From NCBI RefSeq assembly GCF_012027355.1, contig NZ_SNUH01000002.1:379991-443990 (forward strand): a stretch of 64,000 nucleotides of DNA, written 5' to 3'. This document shows positions 38,740 to 45,869 of the stretch, piece after piece. This DNA comes from Thermococcus sp. M36. Lineage in GTDB: Archaea > Methanobacteriota_B > Thermococci > Thermococcales > Thermococcaceae. The position numbers were made by a program, and so were the translations under genes. The stretch's first letter is position 1; every line of letters starts with the position of its first letter. Below the pieces are notes generated by a model, which saw only the letters and a list, made by a program, of their open reading frames with translations, was not told where the DNA came from and made no database searches.

Positions 38740-39486
38740 GTGGATGGAATAAGGGTCACGCTTGTCAATTATACAAAAAAACCCTTAGAAACTGTCACAT
38801 GGGCAGCCCTTATAAGCTACTGGGACGGATGGGAAACGGAAGCTTTTGAGAGGATGGGTGAGAAGGATGTTGAGATGCACCTCCCAAGGGTTTTAGGTTA
38901 TGGCCACGAGTCTATTCTGGAGCACGCGACGCTCACCTTTGCGATTGAGGGATGTTCTCGCGTTTGTTCGCATCAACTTGTAAGACATAGACTTGCAAGT
39001 TATACCCAACAGTCACAACGTTATATAAAATTGAACCCAAATAACGTTGAAGAGACCTTCATGATTCCGGAGGGCGTGAAGGCAAGGCCTGAGCTCTACG
39101 AGAAATGGAAGCGCCTCATGAAGGAGGCGATTGAACTCTACGAGGAAAGCTACACCAAAGGAGTCCACCAGGAGGACGCTCGCTTCATCCTCCCACAGGC
39201 CGTAAGGACAAAGATAGTTGTAACAATGAACCTCCGCGAGCTCAAGCACTTCTTCGGCCTGAGGGCCTGCGAGCGGGCCCAGTGGGAGATAAGGGAAGTC
39301 GCTTGGAAGATGCTGGAAGAGATCGCCAAGAACGAAGAGCTGAGGCCGATAATCAGGTGGGCCAAGCTCGGGCCGAGGTGCGTTCAGCTCGGCTACTGCC
39401 CCGAGGGGGAACTGATGCCGCAGGGATGCTGGAAAAGGACAAGGGAGAAGTGGAAATCTCTTACTGGTTCCAAACCAACGGTTTAA
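38740..39486 (+). CDS. thyX: Flavin-dependent thymidylate synthase ThyX
   Basis: Makes dTMP from dUMP using methylene-tetrahydrofolate (or its archaeal analogue) and reduced FAD. The 248-residue protein has the ThyX signature RHRLASYTQQSQRY near residue 82 and the FFGLRACERAQWEIR helix near 170. The start is a GTG with no ATG option. The GTG at 38740 yields the MDGIRVTLVNY N-terminus and has GGTGG eight bases upstream; the GTG at 38728 sits too close to the start point predicted from TCTAATAAACG near 38699. The 276-bp gap to argF holds only the two promoters as far as I can see. Confidence 0.93.
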   Translation: MDGIRVTLVNYTKKPLETVTWAALISYWDGWETEAFERMGEKDVEMHLPRVLGYGHESILEHATLTFAIEGCSRVCSHQLVRHRLASYTQQSQRYIKLNPNNVEETFMIPEGVKARPELYEKWKRLMKEAIELYEESYTKGVHQEDARFILPQAVRTKIVVTMNLRELKHFFGLRACERAQWEIREVAWKMLEEIAKNEELRPIIRWAKLGPRCVQLGYCPEGELMPQGCWKRTREKWKSLTGSKPTV

Positions 39487-39544
39487 GAAACCTTTTTACA
39501 TAACTTTTACATAACCTCTCTGCAGAAATAATCGGTGAGTAATC

Positions 39545-40240
39545 ATGAAAATCAGAAGCTATGAGGTTGAACTGCCCCATTCATGGGAGGGCCTCCAGGT
39601 AGTTCTCAGCGAGCCCGAAAAAACCCTTCCGTTCTTCCCGTATTTTGAGAGCATAGATGGGGACATCGTAAGGTTCAGGGTTCCCAGGTTTGTGTTTGAC
39701 TTCGGCTATGAGTTCAAGCTCGCTGTGGGCTTCAGGAGCGACGGTGCAGTCTATACATTTACAGGGGAAAAGGGCGTGCTGACCGTTACGTTCGAGATGC
39801 GGGGGAACCTTCTTCGGGTCACCGCCAGCTGGTCTGGTTTTGGGGAACTCTTAATGGGCAAACCTCTTGAGAACTTCGCCAGAGGAATAGCGGAGGCCAT
39901 AAAGGACTTCTGCGACGCGCAGGCCAGATGTCCCGTCGCCAGGCTGAACAGTAATGAGGGAGTTGTCGAGCACATATCGCCTGAAACTGCTCCAGCCCTC
40001 ATAAAACGCATAGCATGGGAACTGAGGGGAAAGGACTTCGTGGTTGAAGGCTTGGCCGATGACGGAACCACACTTTCAGCGACTGTCAAAGACGGAAAAC
40101 TCGTCAGACTCGACGTCAGGGACTCGAGCGGCAGAATGAGCACCATCGAGGCGGATGTGCTTATCCTAGAACTCAGCAGGGAGCTTTTCGAGAACCTCCC
40201 ACTGGAAAAGGAGTTTAAGATAAAGATACGGGAAATCTAG
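39545..40240 (+). CDS. Conserved protein, possible SRPBCC/START-like domain
   Basis: A soluble 231-residue protein. The first 140 residues have the strand pattern of the SRPBCC (START/Bet v 1) fold: short helix with SWEGLQVVLSEPEK, then paired strands, ending in a long helix (PLENFARGIAEAIKDFCDAQARC). The remaining 90 residues form a second alpha/beta segment (KDFVVEGLADDGTTLSATV). The fold suggestion is by eye and function is unknown. Two Cys in the helix (C121 and C127, approximately) are notable. The promoter has TTTTTACATAAC near 39500, and GGTGAGT precedes the ATG. Confidence 0.55.
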   Translation: MKIRSYEVELPHSWEGLQVVLSEPEKTLPFFPYFESIDGDIVRFRVPRFVFDFGYEFKLAVGFRSDGAVYTFTGEKGVLTVTFEMRGNLLRVTASWSGFGELLMGKPLENFARGIAEAIKDFCDAQARCPVARLNSNEGVVEHISPETAPALIKRIAWELRGKDFVVEGLADDGTTLSATVKDGKLVRLDVRDSSGRMSTIEADVLILELSRELFENLPLEKEFKIKIREI

Positions 40241-40752
40241 GCCTTAGAAACCTTAAATCCTTCTTCTTTTGCGATCTCATCTATCGCCCTTTTCAGCTCG
40301 TCGTAAGCTTCCTCCAGCGATTCTGGGATGACCTTGGTGTCCGCTATAACCGGCATGAAGTTCGTGTCCCCGTTCCAGCGCGGGACTATGTGAAGGTGAA
40401 CGTGGTCGTCTATTCCAGCGCCGGCGACCCTGCCGAGGTTCACGCCCATGTTGAAGCCGTGGGGGTTCATCGTCCTCTTGAGGGCCTTTATCATGAGCTG
40501 GGAGAGCTTCATGATCTCAAGGAGTTCCTCGTCGGTGAGGTCTTCCCACTTTCCGACGTGCCTGTACGGTGCAATCATGACATGGCCGGGATTGTAGGGG
40601 TAGTTGTTCATGATGACAAAAGCGTGCTTCCCACGGTAGAGGATGAGCCTTTCCCTATCCCTGTTCTCCTTCGGGAAGTCGCAGAATATGCAGCCGTCGT
40701 GCTTCGGTGAGCGTATGTACTCGATTCTCCACGGGGCCCACAGGGTCTTCAA
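40237..40752 (-). CDS. HIT-family nucleotide hydrolase or transferase
   Basis: A 171-residue histidine-triad protein. The HIT motif HVHLHIVPRW is near residue 118, a CIFC pair near 21 binds zinc with downstream His residues, and NNYPYNPGHVMIAP is the conserved central strand. Members hydrolyse dinucleoside polyphosphates or AMP-X compounds such as Ap4A. It is of the branch often called Ap4A-phosphorylase-like in archaea; the physiological substrate is uncertain. Translation begins at TTG (40752) with GGAGGTGA at ideal spacing; no ATG is available. It converges with the preceding gene, overlapping by 4 bases. Confidence 0.9.
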   Translation of the reverse strand: MKTLWAPWRIEYIRSPKHDGCIFCDFPKENRDRERLILYRGKHAFVIMNNYPYNPGHVMIAPYRHVGKWEDLTDEELLEIMKLSQLMIKALKRTMNPHGFNMGVNLGRVAGAGIDDHVHLHIVPRWNGDTNFMPVIADTKVIPESLEEAYDELKRAIDEIAKEEGFKVSKA

Positions 40753-40872
40753 GCTCTCACCTCCAGTTTGGGAAGCGGGAGAGGGTTAAAAAGTTTTTTT
40801 GAATGGACAAACATCCAAAACCGTCCAACAAAACTTTTAACTCCAGCACACTACTCACCCCAGGTGGTAGAT

Positions 40873-42108
40873 ATGAAGCAGAGGAAGGGACTTCTGATAA
40901 TCCTTGACGGCCTCGGCGACAGGCCCATAGAGGAGTTCGGCGGTAAGACCCCACTCGAGTACGCTAACACCCCGAACATGGACAGGCTCGCCAAGATGGG
41001 AATCCTTGGCCAGCAGGACCCGATAAAGCCGGGCCAGCCAGCGGGCAGCGACACAGCTCATCTCAGCATATTCGGCTACGACCCATACAAGGTCTACCGC
41101 GGGAGGGGCTACCTTGAGGCAATGGGTGTTGGCCTCGACCTGAGCGAGGACGACTTGGCTTTCCGCGTCAACTTCGCGACCATAGAGAACGGAATCATAA
41201 CCGACAGGCGCGCCGGCAGGATAAGCACGGAAGAAGCCCACGAGCTGGCGAAGGCCATCCAGGAGAACGTCAAGATTCCGGTCGAGTTCATCTTTGCCGG
41301 AGCCACGGGGCACAGGGCTGTCTTAGTCCTCAAGGGCATGGCCGCCGGTTATAAGGTCGGCGAGAACGACCCGCACGAGGCCGGGAAGCCGCCGCACAGG
41401 TTTGAGTGGGAAGATGAGGAGAGCAGGAAGGTCGCCGAAATCCTTGAGGAGTTCGTGAAGCAGGCCCACGAGGTTCTTGAGAAGCACCCGGTGAACGAGA
41501 AGAGGAAGAGAGAGGGCAAGCCCGTTGCCAACTACCTCCTCATCCGCGGCGCCGGAACCTACCCCGGCATACCGATGAAGTTCACGGAGCAGTGGAAGGT
41601 CAAGGCAGGGGCGGTCATAGCAGTCTCGCTCGTCAAGGGCGTCGCCAGGGCGATAGGCTTCGACGTCTACACGCCCGAGGGAGCCACCGGGGAGTACAAC
41701 ACCGACGAGATGGCAAAGGCGAGGAAGGTTGTGGAGCTCCTCAAGGAGTACGACTTCGTGTTCCTGCACTTCAAGCCGACTGACGCTGCCGGCCACGACA
41801 ACAATCCGAGACTCAAGGCCGAGATGATAGAGAAGGCCGACAGGATGATAGGCTACATAGTCGACAACATCAACCTGGAGGACGTTGTTATAGCCATAAC
41901 CGGCGACCACAGCACGCCCTGCGAGGTCATGAACCACAGCGGCGACCCCGTTCCGGTTCTCATCGCAGGGGGAGGCGTCAGGGCGGATTACACTGAGAGC
42001 TTCGGCGAGCGCGAGTGCATGCGCGGCGGCCTCGGCAGGATAAAGGGTCACGACATCGTGCACATAATGATGGATCTCATGAACAGGAGCGAGAAGTTCG
42101 GGGCTTAA
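40873..42108 (+). CDS. apgM: 2,3-bisphosphoglycerate-independent phosphoglycerate mutase (archaeal type)
   Basis: Interconverts 3- and 2-phosphoglycerate in glycolysis and gluconeogenesis. The 411-residue alkaline-phosphatase-superfamily enzyme has LLIILDGLGDRP (metal Asp) at the N-terminus, the phosphorylated Ser region AGSDTAHLSIFGYDP near residue 60, FLHFKPTDAAGHDNN near 300 and TGDHSTPCEVMNHSGDPVPVLI near 345. The start at 40873 follows AGGTGGTAGAT; the reading from 40768 starts inside the divergent promoter region. AACTTTTAACTCC near 40832 is its TATA element. I see no TATCAC/GTGATA glycolytic-regulator box here. Confidence 0.96.
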   Translation: MKQRKGLLIILDGLGDRPIEEFGGKTPLEYANTPNMDRLAKMGILGQQDPIKPGQPAGSDTAHLSIFGYDPYKVYRGRGYLEAMGVGLDLSEDDLAFRVNFATIENGIITDRRAGRISTEEAHELAKAIQENVKIPVEFIFAGATGHRAVLVLKGMAAGYKVGENDPHEAGKPPHRFEWEDEESRKVAEILEEFVKQAHEVLEKHPVNEKRKREGKPVANYLLIRGAGTYPGIPMKFTEQWKVKAGAVIAVSLVKGVARAIGFDVYTPEGATGEYNTDEMAKARKVVELLKEYDFVFLHFKPTDAAGHDNNPRLKAEMIEKADRMIGYIVDNINLEDVVIAITGDHSTPCEVMNHSGDPVPVLIAGGGVRADYTESFGERECMRGGLGRIKGHDIVHIMMDLMNRSEKFGA

Positions 42109-42135
42109 ATGGCCGCTTCCTTTTCTTCCGTTTTG

Positions 42136-42385
42136 TGAGGGCGTAAATGGTAGTCCCACCACCCGGAGAGCAAAGGTCAGAATAATGGCCCCGTACGCTT
42201 CTGGAGCCAAAAGTCTACTTCTGGCAAGAAGCTGTGCCCCCAAGGGAGATTAAGTATATTCCAATGAGTACTGCCATAACAGACGCGGCCAGGTTACCCT
42301 TTGAGCCCCAGTAACGGTACTCTGCCATCGGGTACAGAACATATCAGCCCACAGCGGCAATTGTCCTCACCGGCTCCACGTTCTG
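42136..42385 (-). pseudogene. Decayed small membrane-protein gene
   Basis: The roughly 365-bp gap before the DUF2202 operon contains coding-like sequence on the minus strand. One frame reads NVEPVRTIAAVG, then TGA, then YVLYPMAEYRYWGSKGNLAAS and VMAVLIGIYLISLG. After a G5 run near 42241 the good frame shifts and continues AQLLARSRLLAPEAYGAII and LTFALRVVGLPF. Together they describe a membrane protein of about 85 residues with two or three helices, broken by one stop and one single-base shift. The TGA could derive from a Trp codon. The protein family is unknown. The later antisense opening into apgM is not part of it. Confidence 0.45.
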
Positions 42386-42416
42386 TGATTTTGCATAAAT
42401 AGACCGCCCACCGAAA

Positions 42417-42426
42417 ACTTTATAAA
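42417..42426 (+). promoter_or_regulatory. TATA box of the DUF2202 operon
   Basis: CTTTATAAAC is a strong TATA box with A-rich BRE sequence before it. It predicts transcription start near 42450, inside the adjacent 12-8-12 inverted repeat, and a leader of about 26 bases. Confidence 0.7.
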
Positions 42427-42431
42427 CCCGC

Positions 42432-42463
42432 CTACATATGTAATATTGAAGTTACATATGTAG
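42432..42463. promoter_or_regulatory. Perfect 12-8-12 operator spanning the transcription start of the DUF2202 operon
   Basis: CTACATATGTAA (42432-42443) is repeated as its exact reverse complement (42452-42463) across 8 bases. Each arm itself contains the palindrome TACATATGTA, so there are two palindromes 20 bp (two helical turns) apart. The first follows the TATA box and the second covers the predicted start point and touches the AGGAGG ribosome site. This is a textbook position for repression. The ArsR-type regulator at 44946 is the natural candidate to bind it. Confidence 0.75.
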
Positions 42464-42475
42464 GAGGTTGGGAAT

Positions 42476-43303
42476 ATGAGGAAGAAGATTTGGGGTATTG
42501 CCCTGTTGGTGTTGGCCGCGCTCGGCTTCACCGTTGGGGGTGTTGCAGCGTGGCGTGGAAGTGCCGGGCCAAACCCGTACGCGGGCAGTGCTACAGCGGC
42601 CCCGATGGTCAACAGCACACTCGACGGCTACTACGCCGACCTAAGCCAGGAGGAGATAGATGGACTCCTGTGGATAATCGAAGAGGAGAAGCTGGCGAGG
42701 GACGTTTACCTGACACTCTATGACCTGTGGGGACTGCAGGTCTTCAACAACATAGCCAACAGCGAACAGATGCATATGAACGCAGTGCTCTCACTGATCG
42801 AGAAGTACAACCTCACGGCACCGGACACCCTTGACCAGGTCGGAGTCTTCCAGGACGAGGAGCTCCAGGCACTCTACGACCAGCTCATCGAGACGGGCAG
42901 CCAGAGTGAAGTTGACGCCCTGAAGGTCGGCGCCCTGATAGAGGAAGTTGACATCGAGGACCTTGAGGAGCGCATAGCCCAGACGGACAACGAGGACATA
43001 AAGACCGTTTACAGCAACCTCATGGCCGGCAGTGAGAACCACCTGAGGGCGTTCACCAGCCAGCTCGAGGCCCTCGGCGTGAGCTACACCGCCCAGGTGC
43101 TCCCCCAAGAGCAGGTTGACGAGATACTCGCCTCCACTGGGAGCCACGGGATGGGTGGCATGGGCATGGCAATGGGCACCATGGGAGCCCGCCACGGCGG
43201 AGCCCAGGAACAGGCAGGAATACTCGACGGCATCACCAACACCCTCAGAAACGCCTGGGCGTGGATGAGGGGCTTCGCCCACAGGATTGGAATGCCCATT
43301 TGA
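42476..43303 (+). CDS. DUF2202 ferritin-like protein, secreted, with Met/His-rich tail
   Basis: A 275-residue protein with a signal peptide or membrane anchor (residues 1-26, IWGIALLVLAALGFTVGGVAA) and a DUF2202 domain (about 50-210). That domain is a ferritin-like four-helix bundle with Glu/His patterns IIEEEKLARDVYLTLY, NSEQMHM and MAGSENHLRAF suited to a di-metal site. Residues 220-245 are rich in Gly, Met and His (GSHGMGGMGMAMGTMGARHGG), which resembles soft-metal binding tails. It is the first gene of an operon with a 57-residue membrane protein, a DUF4405 protein and a second DUF2202 protein. A metal or oxidative-stress role is inferred, not shown. Confidence 0.82.
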   Translation: MRKKIWGIALLVLAALGFTVGGVAAWRGSAGPNPYAGSATAAPMVNSTLDGYYADLSQEEIDGLLWIIEEEKLARDVYLTLYDLWGLQVFNNIANSEQMHMNAVLSLIEKYNLTAPDTLDQVGVFQDEELQALYDQLIETGSQSEVDALKVGALIEEVDIEDLEERIAQTDNEDIKTVYSNLMAGSENHLRAFTSQLEALGVSYTAQVLPQEQVDEILASTGSHGMGGMGMAMGTMGARHGGAQEQAGILDGITNTLRNAWAWMRGFAHRIGMPI

Positions 43304-43330
43304 TTTCTTTTCCCTCTGGAGGGGTGAGGG

Positions 43331-43504
43331 ATGCCAAGAGGATTTGGAGGTCCCATGATAAGGGGTCCTTTCATGGGAAGGCGCGGCTTTGGCTGGTGGT
43401 GGCTCGGTCCCCTGGCCTTTGTGCTTATACTCGCCAGGGTTGCCCTGCTGATCCTGCCAGTACTGGTGCTGGCCATCATACTTTACGCTATGATCCGGAG
43501 GTGA
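43331..43504 (+). CDS. 57-residue glycine-rich single-span membrane protein
   Basis: An ORF begins at the ATG at 43331 with GGAGGGGTGAGGG directly before it and ends at TGA 43502-43504. The product starts MPRGFGGPMIRGPFMGRRG, continues with FGWWWLGPLAFV and a strongly hydrophobic helix (LARVALLILPVLVLAIILYA), and ends MIRR. The strong ribosome site, its position between two operon genes and the coherent membrane topology argue that it is real. It may be a small subunit of the neighbouring membrane complex. I do not recognise a family. Confidence 0.75.
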   Translation: MPRGFGGPMIRGPFMGRRGFGWWWLGPLAFVLILARVALLILPVLVLAIILYAMIRR

Positions 43505-43549
43505 AAGGATGAGACTATGTATTGGAAAATGTCCGCCGGAGGTGGGAGC

Positions 43550-44182
43550 ATGAAGGCCTCTGCCCTGCTCAGGGGGATTGTTGACTTCCTGCTCCTTGTG
43601 GTCTTCATAGTTGTTGGGATAACCGGTATTGGCCTTTACCTCGCACCGAGCGGGAGGATAGCTGACTCAATAGGATGGACGTTCCTGGGGCTTGACAAGG
43701 ACACCCTGACTGCTGTCCACACGTACCTAGGCTTCGTCATGATAGGGCTGATTGCCCTGCACCTGATAATCGGGTTCACAAGCATGGTAACAATGCTCAG
43801 AATGGGCCTGCGGAAATCAAGGGTGAAGGGGATTGCCGCCCTGCTGATACCGTTCCTGCTGATTGGGGCGGGATATCAGGCCTTTGCCTACTACACCGGC
43901 GAAGGTGACACCGAGACCAGCACGGAGGAATATTATACCGTGGAGGACAACTCAACAGTCTACATAACCGGGACTATGATGAAGTACTACACCCTCCAAG
44001 AGCTGGCGGACAACTACGGCGTCCCCGTGAACGCGCTCGTGGAAGAGCTGGCAAAGAGGGGGATAGAGGCATCGCCAGATGAGAAGCTTGCCGAGATAGA
44101 ATACAAATACGGCCTTGACAGGGAGGAGTTCAAGGCCATGCTGGAGGAGATAATAATTGTCCTTAAAGGTGAGGAAGGATGA
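43550..44182 (+). CDS. DUF4405 cytochrome b-like membrane protein
   Basis: A 210-residue protein with three predicted membrane spans: residues 5-30 (GIVDFLLLVVFIVVGITGIGLYL), 55-78 (TAVHTYLGFVMIGLIALHLIIGF) and 95-115. Two His residues one helix-turn set apart in the second span, HTYLG and LHLI, resemble b-type heme ligands of DUF4405 and cytochrome b561-like proteins. The C-terminal 90 residues form a soluble domain with a helix-turn-helix-like stretch (LQELADNYGVPVNALVEELAKRG). The start at 43550 follows GGAGGTGGGAGC. Its stop overlaps the second DUF2202 gene (ATGA). Electron delivery to the ferritin-like proteins is a reasonable inference. Confidence 0.75.
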   Translation: MKASALLRGIVDFLLLVVFIVVGITGIGLYLAPSGRIADSIGWTFLGLDKDTLTAVHTYLGFVMIGLIALHLIIGFTSMVTMLRMGLRKSRVKGIAALLIPFLLIGAGYQAFAYYTGEGDTETSTEEYYTVEDNSTVYITGTMMKYYTLQELADNYGVPVNALVEELAKRGIEASPDEKLAEIEYKYGLDREEFKAMLEEIIIVLKGEEG

Positions 44183-44877
44183 GGAAGTTTAGCGCGCTTG
44201 TAGTGCTCGCCCTCGTGTTGGGGGCGGTCATGGCGGCGGGATGTATCACCGGTACGGAAACCGAAACGGGTACTGCCACCGGGACCCAGGGACCCCCCGA
44301 AGACAGGGGCTACGGCCAGGGTGTGGCCGCTCCAGCGGAGGGCATGATTGATATTTCCAACGTCTCAGCGGGGGAGCTGAGCCAGGATGAGATCGACGCA
44401 ATACTGTACATGAGGGAGGAGGAGAAGCTCGCAAGGGACGTCTACCTGACGCTCTACAACGCCACAGGGCTGAGGATATTCGAGAACATAGCCCGGAGCG
44501 AGGAGACGCACATGGACATGGTGCTCCAGCTCATCGAGAGGTACAACCTGACCGATCCCGCTGAGGGAAAAGCCATCGGAGAGTTCAGCAACCCCGAAAT
44601 CCAGGCCCTCTACGATGAGCTCGTCAGCAGGGGCGAGAAGAACGACGTCGAGGCCCTGAAGGTCGGCGCCCTGATAGAGGAGGTCGACATCAAAGACCTC
44701 AAGGAGTGGCTCTCCAGAACCGACAACGAGGACATAAGGCTCGTATTTGAGAGCCTGATGGCAGGGAGCGAAAACCACCTGAGGGCATTCACCAGGATAC
44801 TCGGCAACAGCTACGGTGTTGAGTACATCCCGCAAGTACTCAGTGAGGATGAGTACCGCTCTATAATTGGGAGCTAA
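44179..44877 (+). CDS. DUF2202 ferritin-like lipoprotein
   Basis: A 232-residue paralogue of the 42476 gene product. The N-terminus is a lipoprotein signal with lipobox VMAAGC (Cys near residue 22), followed by a Thr/Gly/Glu-rich linker and the DUF2202 bundle. The matching motifs are REEEKLARDVYLTLYN, RSEETHMDM, LKVGALIEEVDIKDL and MAGSENHLRAF. It lacks the Met/His-rich tail. The start overlaps the DUF4405 stop. Having one anchored and one lipid-tethered copy in the same operon suggests two positions at the outer face of the membrane rather than simple redundancy. Confidence 0.82.
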   Translation: MRKFSALVVLALVLGAVMAAGCITGTETETGTATGTQGPPEDRGYGQGVAAPAEGMIDISNVSAGELSQDEIDAILYMREEEKLARDVYLTLYNATGLRIFENIARSEETHMDMVLQLIERYNLTDPAEGKAIGEFSNPEIQALYDELVSRGEKNDVEALKVGALIEEVDIKDLKEWLSRTDNEDIRLVFESLMAGSENHLRAFTRILGNSYGVEYIPQVLSEDEYRSIIGS

Positions 44878-44882
44878 CGGAA

Positions 44883-44916
44883 ACCTTTTATTCTTTATCC
44901 ACCTTTTCTTATTCAG
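44883..44916 (+). terminator. T-rich terminator after the DUF2202 operon
   Basis: CCTTTTATTC and CACCTTTTCTTATTC form a series of T runs just after the operon's last stop codon. The stretch may also hold the TATA-like element for the regulator gene at 44946, since CTTTTATTCTTTA lies about 60 bases before that start codon. Confidence 0.4.
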
Positions 44917-44945
44917 TGCTTCAATAGACAACCAGCGTGATAACC

Positions 44946-45242
44946 ATGGTACAGAGCATCGAAGAGCTTGTGGCAATCGGGGAAGCCCTTGGGAATCCGG
45001 TACGGGTTAAGATACTCAAGATGCTCTGCGAAAAGGAGTGGTACGTCTACGAGCTGGCAAAAGAGCTTGGCATTTCCAGGCAGTTGCTGTACCTTCACCT
45101 TAAGAAACTTGAGAAAGCTGGCCTTGTCGAGAGTGAACTCCGTCTTGAGCCCGGCGATCCAAGGGCAAAGAAGTACTACCGGGCAAAGCAGTTCAGAATC
45201 GTTTTGGATAACGAAGTGATAAAGAACCTGGTGGAGGGTTGA
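44946..45242 (+). CDS. ArsR-type winged-helix transcriptional regulator
   Basis: A 98-residue DNA-binding protein. The winged helix spans residues 10-70: ALGNPVRVKILKMLCEKEWYVYELAKELG, the recognition helix ISRQLLYLHLKKLEKAGLV and the wing through KKYYRAKQFRIVLD. There is no CxC metal site; only one Cys (near 28) is present, so the signal is more likely redox, a ligand or a partner than a classic soft metal. The ATG at 44946 follows GTGATAACC. It lies between the DUF2202 operon and a small membrane protein and is the best candidate for the 42432-42463 operator. Confidence 0.88.
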   Translation: MVQSIEELVAIGEALGNPVRVKILKMLCEKEWYVYELAKELGISRQLLYLHLKKLEKAGLVESELRLEPGDPRAKKYYRAKQFRIVLDNEVIKNLVEG

Positions 45243-45266
45243 AAAATGCCGTGGGGAGGTGAGCCG

Positions 45267-45455
45267 ATGCAGACTCCGAGCGGATGGATAAGCATAATCC
45301 TCGGTCTGATAATCCTTGTGGTACTGATATTCGCCTTCTATCAGATTAACAAGACGCTCAATGACTTTAAGGTCGAGATCGAGCGCCTTAAGAACGCCCT
45401 TGAGGAGACGAGAAAGAACACCGAGGAAATAAGGAAGAAGCTTGAGGAAGTTTAA
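45267..45455 (+). CDS. Small membrane protein with coiled-coil tail
   Basis: A protein of about 62 residues: a hydrophobic helix (ISIILGLIILVVLIFAFYQ) followed by an amphipathic charged helix (VEIERLKNALEETRKNTEEI) likely to form a coiled coil in the cytoplasm. The ATG at 45267 has GGAGGTGA four bases upstream. An in-frame ATG at 45246 with GGAGGG upstream is also possible and would add seven residues. It follows the ArsR gene by a few bases, so the two are cotranscribed. Function is unknown; a small scaffold or membrane partner of the regulator is conceivable. Its stop overlaps the convergent gene. Confidence 0.65.
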   Translation: MQTPSGWISIILGLIILVVLIFAFYQINKTLNDFKVEIERLKNALEETRKNTEEIRKKLEEV

Positions 45456-45745
45456 CCTCTCAACAGCTCAAGTTCCTTTTTCATTATGCTCCTGTTCATG
45501 AACAGGTGGATTATTATCAGGATCATCATGAGCAGTCCGTAGCGGGCCCTCAGCTTGAGGAAGTCAAGCTGGGTCATCCCGAGAAAGCTTCCCTGTTTCG
45601 CCGAGATGAACGTTCCCATCGTTATGAATATAACACCCAGAAACGCAATGAACAGGAGCATTGAAAATGCTGCCTTTGTTTTGAGTTTCTTCCTCATTTT
45701 AGGGTTTTTCTTAGCTTCTTCAAACACCTTTGCCATCGGATCCAT
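45452..45745 (-). CDS. Small two-span membrane protein, DUF4405-like helix
   Basis: A 97-residue protein with a basic N-terminal segment (AKKNPKMRKKLKTKAAF), one helix at 27-47 and a second at 66-85 (LRARYGLLMMILIIIHLFMNRS). The second helix resembles the His-containing helix of DUF4405 proteins, including the one encoded 1.3 kb away, but only one His is present. The ATG at 45745 follows GGGTGATACC, and a minus-strand TATA element (GTTTTTAAATTG, near 45777) is in place. Function unknown; proximity hints at a link to the DUF2202/DUF4405 operon. Confidence 0.65.
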   Translation of the reverse strand: MDPMAKVFEEAKKNPKMRKKLKTKAAFSMLLFIAFLGVIFITMGTFISAKQGSFLGMTQLDFLKLRARYGLLMMILIIIHLFMNRSIMKKELELLRG

Positions 45746-45869
45746 GGTATCACCCTTGGATAAAACAAGCTACAATTTAAAAACCTCCTGGTTCACAACT
45801 CTGCCCATCTTAACGTTTAGACGGAAACTTTAATTAAGTTGAACTTCCTAATTCCCCTGGTGTGGGCAA

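Noticed and set aside
41323-42243. 306-residue open frame antisense to apgM
   Set aside because: It is an antisense shadow of a GC-rich gene. It has no ribosome site or promoter, and apgM on the other strand has all catalytic motifs. Only its first ~35 residues overlap real relic sequence in the gap.
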